A stretch of 64,000 nt of DNA from Streptomyces griseus (GTDB lineage Bacteria > Actinomycetota > Actinomycetes > Nanopelagicales > Nanopelagicaceae), in the NCBI GenBank assembly GCA_945865365.1, contig CAMBDL010000008.1:1-64000 (forward strand). Direction: 5' to 3'. The stretch's first letter is position 1. Every line of letters begins with the position of its first letter. Positions 9,395 to 18,008 of the stretch are shown here, piece by piece. A program made the position numbers and the translations under genes. Under the pieces are notes generated by a model. That model did not search any database and had not been told where the DNA came from. It saw only the letters and a list, made by a program, of their open reading frames with translations.

Positions 9395-10360
9395 ATGTCA
9401 CTAACGAGGGCACGTGCAATATCCCCCTTCAAAAAGAAGGGGGATATTGCACCACCGCGAAAGAAACTCAAAGTCCCTCGTCTCTTCATCTTCCTATGCC
9501 TATCCCCCTGGCTATTTGGAATAATCTTTTTTACTGCTTACCCAATGGTGTCAAGTTTTTATCAGTCATTTACTAAGTTCAACTTGATAGAGACGCCACA
9601 ATGGGTCGGGCTCGATAACTTTCATCGAATGTTTTTTGAAGATGATGATTTTTGGAAAGCTCTAAAAAATACTATTTGGATTTCTGCGATTAGTATTCCA
9701 TTGCGAATCTGTTTCGCAATTTTCACTGCTTGGGTTTTAACTAAACCCAAACGTGGAAGTAGTATTTACCGTACAATATTCTTTTTACCCTCCATGGTTC
9801 CAGCCGTTGCTGGAACCATGGCATTTACCTATATCTTTAATCCAGCATATGGGCCTATCAATAAAATGCTTGAAGCCATTGGAATCAAAGAACCGCCATT
9901 TTGGTTTATGGATCCAGCGTGGTCCAAGTGGGGCTTAATTCTTCTCGGACTATGGGGTATCGGCGATACCATGATTATCTTTCTTGCCGGTCTTCTCGAT
10001 GTTCCGACTTCGCTGTATGAGGCAGCTGAACTTGAAGGAGCATCTGGCTGGCAATCCTTTAGGTACATCACTTTGCCTCTGATGACACCGGTGATCTTTT
10101 TCTCAACTGTCACCGGTGTCATTGGAAGCTTTCAATACTTCACGCAGGCTTATGTTGCATCTGGTCAAGTTAATGACTATTCACACTCCATGTATTTCTA
10201 TGCCACTCACATCTATTACAGTGCATTTAAAGCCTACGAAATGGGCTATGCCTCAGCCCTTGCCTGGGTCTTGCTAGTCATCACCTTGCTGTGCACGTTA
10301 GTTATTCTAAAGACCCAAAAGCGTTGGGTTCATTATCCGAATGGATCTCTCTTTAAATGA
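9395..10360 (+). CDS. sugar ABC transporter permease (MalF/UgpA type)
   Basis: A 321-residue integral membrane protein with six predicted helices and the EAA loop (EAAELEGASGWQSF...LPLM) that docks the ATPase. It pairs with the next gene to form the import channel. It starts 11 bases after the binding-protein stop with only a weak ribosome site. A 17-bp perfect hairpin lies 19-57 bases into the gene, and two more 13-bp perfect inverted repeats occur further in. No ATPase gene is present in the locus, so a shared MsmX/MsiK-like ATPase encoded elsewhere is likely. Confidence 0.93.
   Translation: MSLTRARAISPFKKKGDIAPPRKKLKVPRLFIFLCLSPWLFGIIFFTAYPMVSSFYQSFTKFNLIETPQWVGLDNFHRMFFEDDDFWKALKNTIWISAISIPLRICFAIFTAWVLTKPKRGSSIYRTIFFLPSMVPAVAGTMAFTYIFNPAYGPINKMLEAIGIKEPPFWFMDPAWSKWGLILLGLWGIGDTMIIFLAGLLDVPTSLYEAAELEGASGWQSFRYITLPLMTPVIFFSTVTGVIGSFQYFTQAYVASGQVNDYSHSMYFYATHIYYSAFKAYEMGYASALAWVLLVITLLCTLVILKTQKRWVHYPNGSLFK
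9414..9452 (+). repeat. 17-bp perfect hairpin just inside the first permease gene
   Basis: GTGCAATATCCCCCTTC (9414-9430) and GAAGGGGGATATTGCAC (9436-9452) are exact inverted complements around an AAAAA loop. No T-run follows, so this is not a normal intrinsic terminator. Its position right after the binding-protein gene resembles stem-loops that protect the upstream message and lower permease translation (inference). Confidence 0.85.
9792..9821 (+). repeat. 13-bp perfect inverted repeat inside permease gene
   Basis: CCATGGTTCCAGC (9792-9804) and GCTGGAACCATGG (9809-9821) pair perfectly around the tetraloop CGTT. It lies wholly in coding sequence. Confidence 0.85.
9956..9970. repeat. 15-base palindrome inside permease gene
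   Basis: GGTATCG (9956-9962) and CGATACC (9964-9970) flank one central G. It could be a protein-binding site or part of a mRNA fold; no function is known. Confidence 0.6.
10082..10122 (+). repeat. 13-bp perfect inverted repeat with 15-base loop in permease gene
   Basis: ATGACACCGGTGA (10082-10094) and TCACCGGTGTCAT (10110-10122) are exact inverted complements; each arm itself contains the palindrome CACCGGTG. It lies in coding sequence near the end of the first permease gene. Confidence 0.85.
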
Positions 10361-11250
10361 GTACCTACACACCTGAAAAGCTCGCTGAGATCGATGCCCA
10401 CTCACGCAAAGCTCGACGTGCTAAAAAGTGGAATCAATTCCTGCACATGGTGGGAAGTCATTCACTTCTCATTGCTCTTTCGGCAATCTTTATCCTTCCG
10501 CTCTACTTAGTTGTCGTAATCTCTCTCATGAGTAAGGGGCAAGCAGAGACGCGCGCGTTATGGCCACATCCATTTGTATGGCATAACTACATAGATATCT
10601 TTACTGCAGTTCCATTTCTTAAATGGACACTAAATACCCTCTTTGTCTCTATCATGGGAACAATCGGAACCGTAGTTTCTAGTGTTCCACCAGCCTATGT
10701 TTTATCTCGGCTGCAGTGGAAAGGCCGTCAAACTACTTTTCTCGTTATTTTGTCGACCATGATGTTGCCTGGTCAGGTCACAATGATTCCTGTGTACATT
10801 ATTTTCTCCCGCTTACACTGGATTCCATCGTTTCTGCCACTTATCGTTCCCTCTTTCTTTGCTAGTGCATTTTCTATCTTTTTATTAAGGCAGTTCTTTA
10901 CATCAATTCCTGATGAGATTTCAGATGCCGCTCGCATTGATGGATGTAACGAGTTCAAGTTGATGATGCGGATCATCGTGCCGCTAGCAAAACCAGCGAT
11001 TTCGGCCATTGCCCTCTTTGCATTTCTCGGCTCATGGAATGATTTCTTTGGACCACTCCTCTATATTGTCGAAAATGAAGATCTTTGGACTCTAGGTATT
11101 GGATTGAACGCTTTCCAAGGAATCCACCATGTTGATACGAATATGATGATGACAGCTTCTGCGCTTTTCATGGCTCCTGTTATTATTATCTTCTTCTTCT
11201 CACAAAAAGTCTTCATCGAAGGTGTTACCCTGACTGGAGTTAAGGGCTAA
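10357..11250 (+). CDS. sugar ABC transporter permease (MalG/UgpE type)
   Basis: A 297-residue membrane protein with six predicted helices after a basic cytoplasmic N-terminus. The EAA-loop equivalent reads DAARIDGCNEFKLMMRIIVP. It overlaps the first permease by 4 bases (ATGA), the usual sign of coupled translation of the two channel halves. The next gene, the ROK regulator, starts on the base right after its stop. Confidence 0.93.
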   Translation: MSTYTPEKLAEIDAHSRKARRAKKWNQFLHMVGSHSLLIALSAIFILPLYLVVVISLMSKGQAETRALWPHPFVWHNYIDIFTAVPFLKWTLNTLFVSIMGTIGTVVSSVPPAYVLSRLQWKGRQTTFLVILSTMMLPGQVTMIPVYIIFSRLHWIPSFLPLIVPSFFASAFSIFLLRQFFTSIPDEISDAARIDGCNEFKLMMRIIVPLAKPAISAIALFAFLGSWNDFFGPLLYIVENEDLWTLGIGLNAFQGIHHVDTNMMMTASALFMAPVIIIFFFSQKVFIEGVTLTGVKG

Positions 11251-12462
11251 ATGAGTAAAAAAACTATTGCAGCTGTTCCATCACTGATGCGAGAAATCAA
11301 CGAGCGTGGAGTCCTAGATATTTTGCGCCAAAAGGGCGCACTGCATGCAGCCCAAGTTGCGCGATTAATAGGCTTATCTAAGCCAACCACAGCCGATATT
11401 TTGCGCAGTTTAATTGAGTACGGTTTAGTGCAGGAGTTCACTCCAGGTGCTGAAGATCCCCGCCGAGCTCGTTCTGTTTATGAGGCAATTAGCGATGTAA
11501 AGGTTTGTTTAGGCATTGATATCGGATCACGCTTTATTCGTGCAGCGGTTGGAAATCTCAACCAAGTGATGCTTGCTGAAAACTCAATTCCGATAAAATC
11601 ACTTGAATTAAATGATTTAGTTGCAACGATGCATACAGCTGTGGAGGAAGTATTAAAGAGTTCTGGATATAAGCTCAAGGATGTTGCTGCCATCGTTGTA
11701 GGCACCCCCGGTGTTATCAATCATGCGACTGGTGTTATCTCAATCGCTGGAACCATTGGTTCACTAGATGGAGTTAATCTTTCATCACTTATTGAAGAAG
11801 AGTTTGGCCTCAAACCTACTTTAGAAAACGACATTAATTTAGTAACAGTAGCTGAGCAGTTTGCTGGCCATGGGCATAATGTCGAAAACTTTGCCGTTTT
11901 ATCGGTTGGATCTGGTTTAGGTTCTGGCTTGGTTTTGAACGGAAAACTTTTACGTGGCCATCGTGGTGCGGCAGGTGAGATTTTTTATGTTCCTTTTGGT
12001 AATCCTTTAGATATACATAGAACTTCCACTAATCCATCTGGTGATTTAATTGCAGAGATTGCACAGTCACTTGCCAAGAAATTTCCAAAAAGTATCCTCA
12101 AGGCGCCCTATTCAACTGTTGATATTCTTAATGCCGCTAAAGCCAATGATGAGCTAGGAATAGCCGTTGTAGAAATAGAAGCCGAACGTATTGCTCTTTA
12201 CGTTGCCGCAATCGCTGCCATTACCGACGTTGAACTCGTTGTTCTATCTGGAGGAATCGGTCGAGCTGCCGGCTTTTTCTTGGATTCAATAGAGGCGCTA
12301 GTATCAAAAGTTGTCCCATTTGCGCCAAGAATTGAGATCTCCACCCTTGGTGATACCGGGATCCTTGTTGGAGCCCTCTCTATTGCCACTCGAACCGCCT
12401 GCGACATAGTTTTCACTGGAAAATCCACAGGGGTAGTTCGAAATGTGGCTGGATTAAAGTAA
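11251..12462 (+). CDS. ROK-family transcriptional regulator
   Basis: 403 residues: an N-terminal winged helix-turn-helix (about 17-58, with AAQVARLIGLSKPTTADIL) followed by a sugar-kinase-like ROK domain (LGIDIGSRF near 88, LENDINLVTVAEQF, GSGLGSGLVLNG). The cysteine zinc cluster common in ROK proteins is missing: the region after GHRGAAGEIFYVPFG has no Cys pattern. It probably senses the imported sugar or its phosphate and represses the operon through the repeats at 7932-7969 (inference). It is embedded in the operon with no gap on either side, so it would be autoregulated. Confidence 0.88.
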   Translation: MSKKTIAAVPSLMREINERGVLDILRQKGALHAAQVARLIGLSKPTTADILRSLIEYGLVQEFTPGAEDPRRARSVYEAISDVKVCLGIDIGSRFIRAAVGNLNQVMLAENSIPIKSLELNDLVATMHTAVEEVLKSSGYKLKDVAAIVVGTPGVINHATGVISIAGTIGSLDGVNLSSLIEEEFGLKPTLENDINLVTVAEQFAGHGHNVENFAVLSVGSGLGSGLVLNGKLLRGHRGAAGEIFYVPFGNPLDIHRTSTNPSGDLIAEIAQSLAKKFPKSILKAPYSTVDILNAAKANDELGIAVVEIEAERIALYVAAIAAITDVELVVLSGGIGRAAGFFLDSIEALVSKVVPFAPRIEISTLGDTGILVGALSIATRTACDIVFTGKSTGVVRNVAGLK

Positions 12463-13746
12463 ATGAAGCTAGCGGTAATTGGCGGGGGCTCTACCTATAC
12501 CCCCGAACTCATCGATGGGGTCATCACAAGACATAACCGCCTGCCGATAACACATATCCATCTAATCGATATTGAAACTACAAAGTTAGAAATCATTGCC
12601 CGTTTTGCACAGCGCATGATTAAAGCCGCAAACGTAGATATCACCATCGAATATGGGAGCGATTTACGTGCGGGCATTCGGGGTTCATCTTTCGTAGTGA
12701 GCCAATTTAGGGTTGGAACACAAGCGGCTAGACACCGTGATGAACTTTTAGGGCGCAAATATAATTTAGTAGGCCAAGAGACCGTGGGTGTCGGCGGCTT
12801 TGCCAAAGCACTTCGTACTATCCCGGTCGCCTTAAACATTGCCCGAACTATTCTCGAGGAAGCACCACATGCGATTCTCTTAAACTTTACAAACCCCGCA
12901 GGCTTAATTACTCAAACAATTATTCAAGAGGTCCCCGAGCTAACAACAATTGGTCTTTGTAATGTTCCCTGGAATACTCGTATCGAAATTGCAGCAGCAA
13001 TGGGTGTTGAATCCACATCAGTTAAATTTGATTACGTTGGACTCAATCATCTTTCGTGGATACGATCGGTACATATTGATGGCCTAGATAAAAGCGCTGA
13101 AGCGATTGCGGCATTTCGTGGCTTAACCGTTCAAAAAGGTAAGCCAGGTGACTCACCTGCTTGGACTCAACAATCTATCGATTTACTCGATGCAATTCCT
13201 AATTACTACCTCTTGTACTACTATGCTGAAAAAGAGTGGATTAATTATCAGTCAGGTAATCCAACGCGAGCTAGTGAAGTAATGAAGATTGAAGAGATCT
13301 TAATTGAGAAGTTTAAAGATGAAACTCTTATGACTAAACCTGAGGAGCTCATGCAACGGGGTGGTGCGTATTATTCAGATTCTGCCGCTGAACTTATGGC
13401 CGATATTCATAACAATGCAGGCACCACTCATATCGTTAATACGCTCAATAATGGCGCCGTTCCTGGCTTCCCAGATGATGCCGTCATGGAGATACCCGCA
13501 GTAATAACTTCCGCAGGAGCGAAATCGATAAAGACGACTGCGATGCGAGGTGATATCGATGCACTCGTGCGCACGGTTAAGGATTTTGAACTTTTAACTA
13601 TTGATGCCGCCGTCAATGGCGATGAAGAGAGTGCGCTTCGAGCCCTTATTACAAATCCCATCGGTCCAGATATAGCCGATGCTCGTGCGCTATGGACGGA
13701 TCTAAAGAAAGAGAATGCTGGAATGATCGGAGCCTTCAATGACTAA
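12463..13746 (+). CDS. glycoside hydrolase family 4 (6-phospho-beta-glucosidase-like)
   Basis: 427 residues. GH4 enzymes use NAD+ and a divalent metal to cleave glycosides, often 6-phosphorylated, by oxidation-elimination. Visible features are the NAD motif VIGGGSTYTP (5-14), NFTNPAG (141-147), the metal ligands Cys166 (GLCNVPW) and His196 (GLNHLSW), and QETVGVGGFAKALRTIP. No PTS is nearby to make a 6-phosphate substrate, but a sugar kinase gene follows directly and overlaps by 8 bases. E. coli ChbF, the chitobiose-6-phosphate hydrolase, is a GH4 member, so an analogous role is possible. CGGGGG/CCCCCG (12483-12505) could form a small hairpin at the gene start. Confidence 0.88.
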   Translation: MKLAVIGGGSTYTPELIDGVITRHNRLPITHIHLIDIETTKLEIIARFAQRMIKAANVDITIEYGSDLRAGIRGSSFVVSQFRVGTQAARHRDELLGRKYNLVGQETVGVGGFAKALRTIPVALNIARTILEEAPHAILLNFTNPAGLITQTIIQEVPELTTIGLCNVPWNTRIEIAAAMGVESTSVKFDYVGLNHLSWIRSVHIDGLDKSAEAIAAFRGLTVQKGKPGDSPAWTQQSIDLLDAIPNYYLLYYYAEKEWINYQSGNPTRASEVMKIEEILIEKFKDETLMTKPEELMQRGGAYYSDSAAELMADIHNNAGTTHIVNTLNNGAVPGFPDDAVMEIPAVITSAGAKSIKTTAMRGDIDALVRTVKDFELLTIDAAVNGDEESALRALITNPIGPDIADARALWTDLKKENAGMIGAFND

Positions 13747-14713
13747 GGCTCTTCTAGGCATCGATGGCGGGGGAACTAAAACTCATGCCGTTATTGTCGA
13801 CCTAGATGGACACATTCTTGGCACTGCAGCAAATGGTGGAGCCAACTGGGAACGTATCGGGCTTCAGGCCGTTCAAACTGGTCTGCAAGAACTAATACGT
13901 TCGGTAGTTCATAATGCAGGAATCACAATTGAAGATGTAGTGGGGTCAACTTTTGCATTAGCTGGAATTGATTGGGATGAAGACAAAGAAAGCTTTATTC
14001 CAGTAATTAACTCATTACAGCTAAGTGGACTCACTCACTTGATGAACGATTCTTTTGCCGCCCTCTTTGCTGGAATTCCGGATGGCATCGGAATAGTCTC
14101 AATCGCCGGCACTGGGGGTAAGACAACAGGGCGCGATGCCAGCAATACTTTGCAAACAATGGGAATGGATCTGGGTGAAGCTGGCGGTGCTGGGCAACTT
14201 GTAGCTCTGTGTCTTGACTCAATTGCACGGATGCATCATGGGATTGCGACAAAAACTGCGATGTTTTACCTTATTCCAGCCAAGCTCGGTTATAACGATA
14301 TAGCCAAGTTCTTTACCGCTATTGCGCGAGATCGAATTCCTCTCGATGAATCTCTAGCACCATTGATTTTTGATCTTGCAAATACAGGCGACGCAACTGC
14401 AATTGACAATGTAACAAAAGTTGCACACCAACATGCTTTAGATGTCTTTGGAATTTTTTCGCGCCTAGATTTCAAAGGTAAAAAAGTAGCAATAATTCGA
14501 GCTGGGGGCCTACATACGGCTGGATCTGCAATATTTGATCAGGAGTTTGAGAGTGAAGTTACTCGACTGATTCCCAACTCCTCAATAAAGGTACTTACAA
14601 TTCCACCAGTTTATGGCTCAGTTTTAGCCACTGCGCGTAGTTACTTTGGAGCAGTACCAGATGCGTTCTCGGTACACCTTTTAACTCAAGCGGGAAAGGT
14701 TTTTCTGCAATGA
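13739..14713 (+). CDS. BadF/BadG-type sugar kinase, probable N-acetylglucosamine kinase
   Basis: 324 residues of the ASKHA superfamily BadF/BadG/BcrA/BcrD group, which includes eukaryotic-type GlcNAc kinase and bacterial MurK. The phosphate-binding segment GIDGGGTKTHAVIVD is at the N-terminus (7-21); SIAGTGGKTTGRD and MGMDLGEAGGAGQLV form the second nucleotide loop. It would phosphorylate an amino sugar such as GlcNAc, MurNAc or an imported disaccharide at O6. It overlaps GH4 by 8 bases and GH84 by 4. No deacetylase (nagA) or deaminase (nagB) gene lies in the window. Confidence 0.82.
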   Translation: MTKALLGIDGGGTKTHAVIVDLDGHILGTAANGGANWERIGLQAVQTGLQELIRSVVHNAGITIEDVVGSTFALAGIDWDEDKESFIPVINSLQLSGLTHLMNDSFAALFAGIPDGIGIVSIAGTGGKTTGRDASNTLQTMGMDLGEAGGAGQLVALCLDSIARMHHGIATKTAMFYLIPAKLGYNDIAKFFTAIARDRIPLDESLAPLIFDLANTGDATAIDNVTKVAHQHALDVFGIFSRLDFKGKKVAIIRAGGLHTAGSAIFDQEFESEVTRLIPNSSIKVLTIPPVYGSVLATARSYFGAVPDAFSVHLLTQAGKVFLQ

Positions 14714-16332
14714 TCTCAATCGCCAACGCATCCCCTCTCATCACATCTATTAATGAGGCCTTCTGGGCCCATCAAGAGTGTGATGATTTAAGTATTGAGA
14801 TCACTCTGGAAAACTCATCTTCTTTAAAGCCAGAAGGCTTTTCTCTCACTGCCTCCAGATTAAGCGCCAGCATAAATGCCACCATTGGCGTTCAGGTCGA
14901 TCACACTTATCGCTATGCACTGAATGCACTAACAACATGGATTAAATCTGGGCAAACAACAATTTCTTGCAATGAGGCTCCTGACTTTCCTATACGCGGA
15001 GTAGTCGAAGGTTTTTATGGCAAGCCATGGAACCATGAGCAACGCGTTCGTGCATTAAATTATTGTGGCGATTACAACATGAATACATATTTCTTGGCGC
15101 CAAAAGATATTCCTTGGCAGCGCTTCAACTGGAGATCATTATTTGATGATACTTTTTTATCTAATACAAAAGAGTTGATTGAAGTTGGCCATAAGAATGC
15201 AATTGAGCTAGCTGTCTGCGTATCACCAGGGCTCTCGGTTAAGTACAGCGATGAAGCCGATGTTGATGCAGTAGTTAATCGCTATAAGCAGTTATTCGAC
15301 TTAGGAGCCAGACATTTTGGTTTGTTGTGGGATGACATCGCGTGGGAGTTACAGCACGAAGAAGATATAGAGCGCTATGTTTCAACCGCTGAGGCTCATG
15401 CGGATTTTACGAACCGGGTGTGGAGCAAGTTAGTAGCTCTTGATAGTCATATCGCGCTAACAATGTGCCCTATGCACTATTCAGGCCGTGGAAATGAGCC
15501 TTACCTGCAGGTTCTAGGGCAAGAACTCCATGCCCGTGTAAATATTATGTGGACCGGACGTTCAATAATCTCTGAGTACCTTGATATCTCAGATGCCGTG
15601 ATTTTCGAACGTACAACCCTGCGGCCAGCTCTTTATTGGGATAACTTCCCCGTCAATGATGGGGGCCTGCAAAAGAACTTATACATAGGCCCTGTCCGCG
15701 GGCGCGAGGTAGGTTTACAGAAGTACTCATCGGGATTGGTTTCAAATCCTATGCTGCAGTTTGAGATGTCACAGATCCCTCTATTCACCATTGGAAAGTA
15801 CCTATGGAATTCCGCCACCTATGACCCCGATCAATCCTGGGAGAGCGCGCTCGTTTACCTCATCCCGAATGAGGGCGATCGTATTGCGCTGCGAAAGTTC
15901 TTGCGCACTTCAATGGGAACTGCAGTGGGTGGGGATCCTGCGCCAGATTTGCGGCAGGTGTTTCGTAAAGGTGTAACACAGTGGCGCCAAGGCAATCTAA
16001 TTGAATCCGGCGATATCTTTATTGCTGCCGGCAAGGAAATAATCGCAAACCACACATACTTACTTGGGAAAGAATTTAGCAAACCACTCATGATTGCAGA
16101 GATTGCAAAGTGGTTGGAGAAATACTTAATCGGCGGAGAAGTTCTTGTGGGTCTAGGTCAGGTTCTTAAAGGGTGCACATTCAATTCAGATAAGGGATGC
16201 ATCGCTGGAACATCGGCCGATCAGAGTGCGCTAGAAGCACTCAATGAGCGGCTCTTGGAGCACCGCAAGAATCTCTTTGGCGATCAAATTGAAGGACCCA
16301 TTAATGAACTCATCGCAGAGCTAGGGAGCTAG
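14710..16332 (+). CDS. glycoside hydrolase family 84 beta-N-acetylglucosaminidase
   Basis: 540 residues, with a degenerate N-terminal domain (about 1-95) followed by the GH84 TIM barrel beginning RGVVEGFYGKPWNHEQR. The catalytic Asp pair is D208-D209 in FGLLWDDIAW; VNIMWTGRSIISEYL and the late WDNFPVND motif match O-GlcNAcase/NagJ-type enzymes. These use the substrate's own N-acetyl group, so the substrate must carry GlcNAc. There is no signal peptide, so it acts in the cytoplasm on an imported oligosaccharide. Intracellular GH84 in an ABC operon is unusual, as the family is best known from secreted virulence enzymes and the eukaryotic protein O-GlcNAcase. Confidence 0.9.
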   Translation: MISIANASPLITSINEAFWAHQECDDLSIEITLENSSSLKPEGFSLTASRLSASINATIGVQVDHTYRYALNALTTWIKSGQTTISCNEAPDFPIRGVVEGFYGKPWNHEQRVRALNYCGDYNMNTYFLAPKDIPWQRFNWRSLFDDTFLSNTKELIEVGHKNAIELAVCVSPGLSVKYSDEADVDAVVNRYKQLFDLGARHFGLLWDDIAWELQHEEDIERYVSTAEAHADFTNRVWSKLVALDSHIALTMCPMHYSGRGNEPYLQVLGQELHARVNIMWTGRSIISEYLDISDAVIFERTTLRPALYWDNFPVNDGGLQKNLYIGPVRGREVGLQKYSSGLVSNPMLQFEMSQIPLFTIGKYLWNSATYDPDQSWESALVYLIPNEGDRIALRKFLRTSMGTAVGGDPAPDLRQVFRKGVTQWRQGNLIESGDIFIAAGKEIIANHTYLLGKEFSKPLMIAEIAKWLEKYLIGGEVLVGLGQVLKGCTFNSDKGCIAGTSADQSALEALNERLLEHRKNLFGDQIEGPINELIAELGS

Positions 16333-16336
16333 ATCT

Positions 16337-16930
16337 ATGTCGGCTATCAATCTCTTCATTGGCGATAGCGTCACCGATTGTGGCCGAGACATTGAGCCAC
16401 CCTATGGCGATGGCTATGTGCGTGAAATAGTTCGGTCGGGTTTACTTACGGGCGAGATCATCAACGTTGGAATAAGTGGTAACCGATTAATTGATTTAGA
16501 AAAGCGTTGGCAGGTTGATGTGTTAGACCATAAACCCACCTTACTTTCAATCGCTATCGGCATAAATGACATGTGGCGTCGATACGATGACAATGACATT
16601 ACCCCCACTGAGAATTTCCGTGAACGGTATGATCGGATCTTGAGCCTGACTCAAGCAATATGTAATCCGCAATTCGTTTTATGTGAACCATTCTTACTGC
16701 CAGTTCAAGATGAGATGAATTCGTGGCGAGAGGACTTAGATCCAAAAATCGAAATTGTTCACGAGATGGCTAAAAAGTTTGATGCCTTCGTGGTCCCCTT
16801 TGATCAACATTTCACGGCACTTTCTGGAGTTGTCTCTATGGCAAAGATTGCCGAAGATGGAGTTCATCCAACGGTATTTGGTCATTCTGAGATGTCGCGC
16901 TTATGGCTTGCAACAGTGGGCTTAGCGTAA
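16337..16930 (+). CDS. SGNH/GDSL-family hydrolase
   Basis: 197 residues with the four SGNH blocks: GDSVTD (Ser11 nucleophile), Gly in ISGNRL, GINDMW and the C-terminal DGVHPTVFGH catalytic dyad. There is no signal peptide. In this operon a carbohydrate O- or N-deacetylase/esterase role is the natural guess. It starts 4 bases after GH84 with a good ribosome site (AGGGAG). Its end overlaps the RNase H gene by 9 bases in convergent orientation, closing the operon. Confidence 0.82.
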   Translation: MSAINLFIGDSVTDCGRDIEPPYGDGYVREIVRSGLLTGEIINVGISGNRLIDLEKRWQVDVLDHKPTLLSIAIGINDMWRRYDDNDITPTENFRERYDRILSLTQAICNPQFVLCEPFLLPVQDEMNSWREDLDPKIEIVHEMAKKFDAFVVPFDQHFTALSGVVSMAKIAEDGVHPTVFGHSEMSRLWLATVGLA

Positions 16931-18004
16931 ATGCCCTTGCTCATTTAAGGATCGAACTGCTCGAAGGCCATCACTGGGCCAGATAGAAATAGTTGTAATC
17001 GAGCATGGCGAGACATCTATATGAAAGATGGAATCGGCAGGCGAACCGATCGCTAACTTTACCGCAGTTTTAATTGTCCCATTGTGTGATACAACAACAA
17101 CTCTTTGACCAGGGTATTCGGCAACTATCTGTTCAAGTGCTTCATCAACTCGTATGGCAACTGCGTCATATGACTCGCCTTCCGGGGGCGCAAAACCGGT
17201 TGAGCACAACCAAGAGTTGTAATCGACTGGATACATTTCTTTTACTTCATCGATCGACATTCCATCCCAGATTCCAAATGAACACTCGATCCAGGCATCC
17301 TCATAGTTAACGGGCAAACCGGTCGCACGAGAAATCGCTGCAGCGGTCTGCTTTGTGCGATTAAGAGGTGATGCCACAATCACTTCTGGGTTAAGTTCGG
17401 CCACAGCTTTGGCAACGAGTTCAGCTTGGGCTAGGCCTTGTTCGGTTAGCTCTGGGTTTAATGGCCCATCACCTGAAAACTTTTTAAGAGGTGTTAATGC
17501 GGTCTCGCCATGGCGGATCAAAATAACCGTAGTTGCTACCTCTTTTGTTAAGAGACGTTCAGTTAAATAATTTTTTTGCACCAAGTTTATCTCTGCCCCA
17601 CCGGCCTGAAGGTCAAGGGCCTTATTTGCTAAGCGATCGGCATGTGAGTTCTGATCACGCGGAATCCACGTATAAGTCACTAATGATGGCTTGTGCGCAG
17701 CTCTGGCATCACTGGCCAAAGTTCGCATATCTGCATGCTTAATCTGCCAACGACCTGACATCTGTTCTACAACGAGCTTGCTATCCATCTTTACATCGAT
17801 AGTTGCTTCGGGATCTAGGTCATGAATAGCAGTTAAGCCCGCAATGAGTCCGCTGTATTCAGCGACGTTATTAGTTGCAATCCCGATGTAATCATAGAGT
17901 TCAGCAATTATCGTTCCATTTTCAGTGACAACTGATCCATATCCTGCATCACCCGGATTGCCTCGAGAGCCACCATCGGCGGTGAGTGAAAAATGTCTAG
18001 CCAT
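16922..18004 (-). CDS. bifunctional RNase H / histidine phosphatase
   Basis: A 360-residue fusion known from actinobacteria (Rv2228c type). The N-terminal RNase HI domain (1-135) has D10 (DGGSRGNPG), E49 (NNVAEYSG), D74 (KMDSKLVVEQ) and the final Asp in NSHADRLA. The C-terminal phosphoglycerate-mutase-like phosphatase (about 158-355) has LIRHGET (H165) and VVVSHNGT. In mycobacteria the C-terminal domain acts as an alpha-ribazole phosphatase (CobC-like). It follows the zinc-ribbon gene by 4 bases. Confidence 0.92.
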   Translation of the reverse strand: MARHFSLTADGGSRGNPGDAGYGSVVTENGTIIAELYDYIGIATNNVAEYSGLIAGLTAIHDLDPEATIDVKMDSKLVVEQMSGRWQIKHADMRTLASDARAAHKPSLVTYTWIPRDQNSHADRLANKALDLQAGGAEINLVQKNYLTERLLTKEVATTVILIRHGETALTPLKKFSGDGPLNPELTEQGLAQAELVAKAVAELNPEVIVASPLNRTKQTAAAISRATGLPVNYEDAWIECSFGIWDGMSIDEVKEMYPVDYNSWLCSTGFAPPEGESYDAVAIRVDEALEQIVAEYPGQRVVVVSHNGTIKTAVKLAIGSPADSIFHIDVSPCSITTISIWPSDGLRAVRSLNEQGHLR

Positions 18005-18008
18005 CTAA

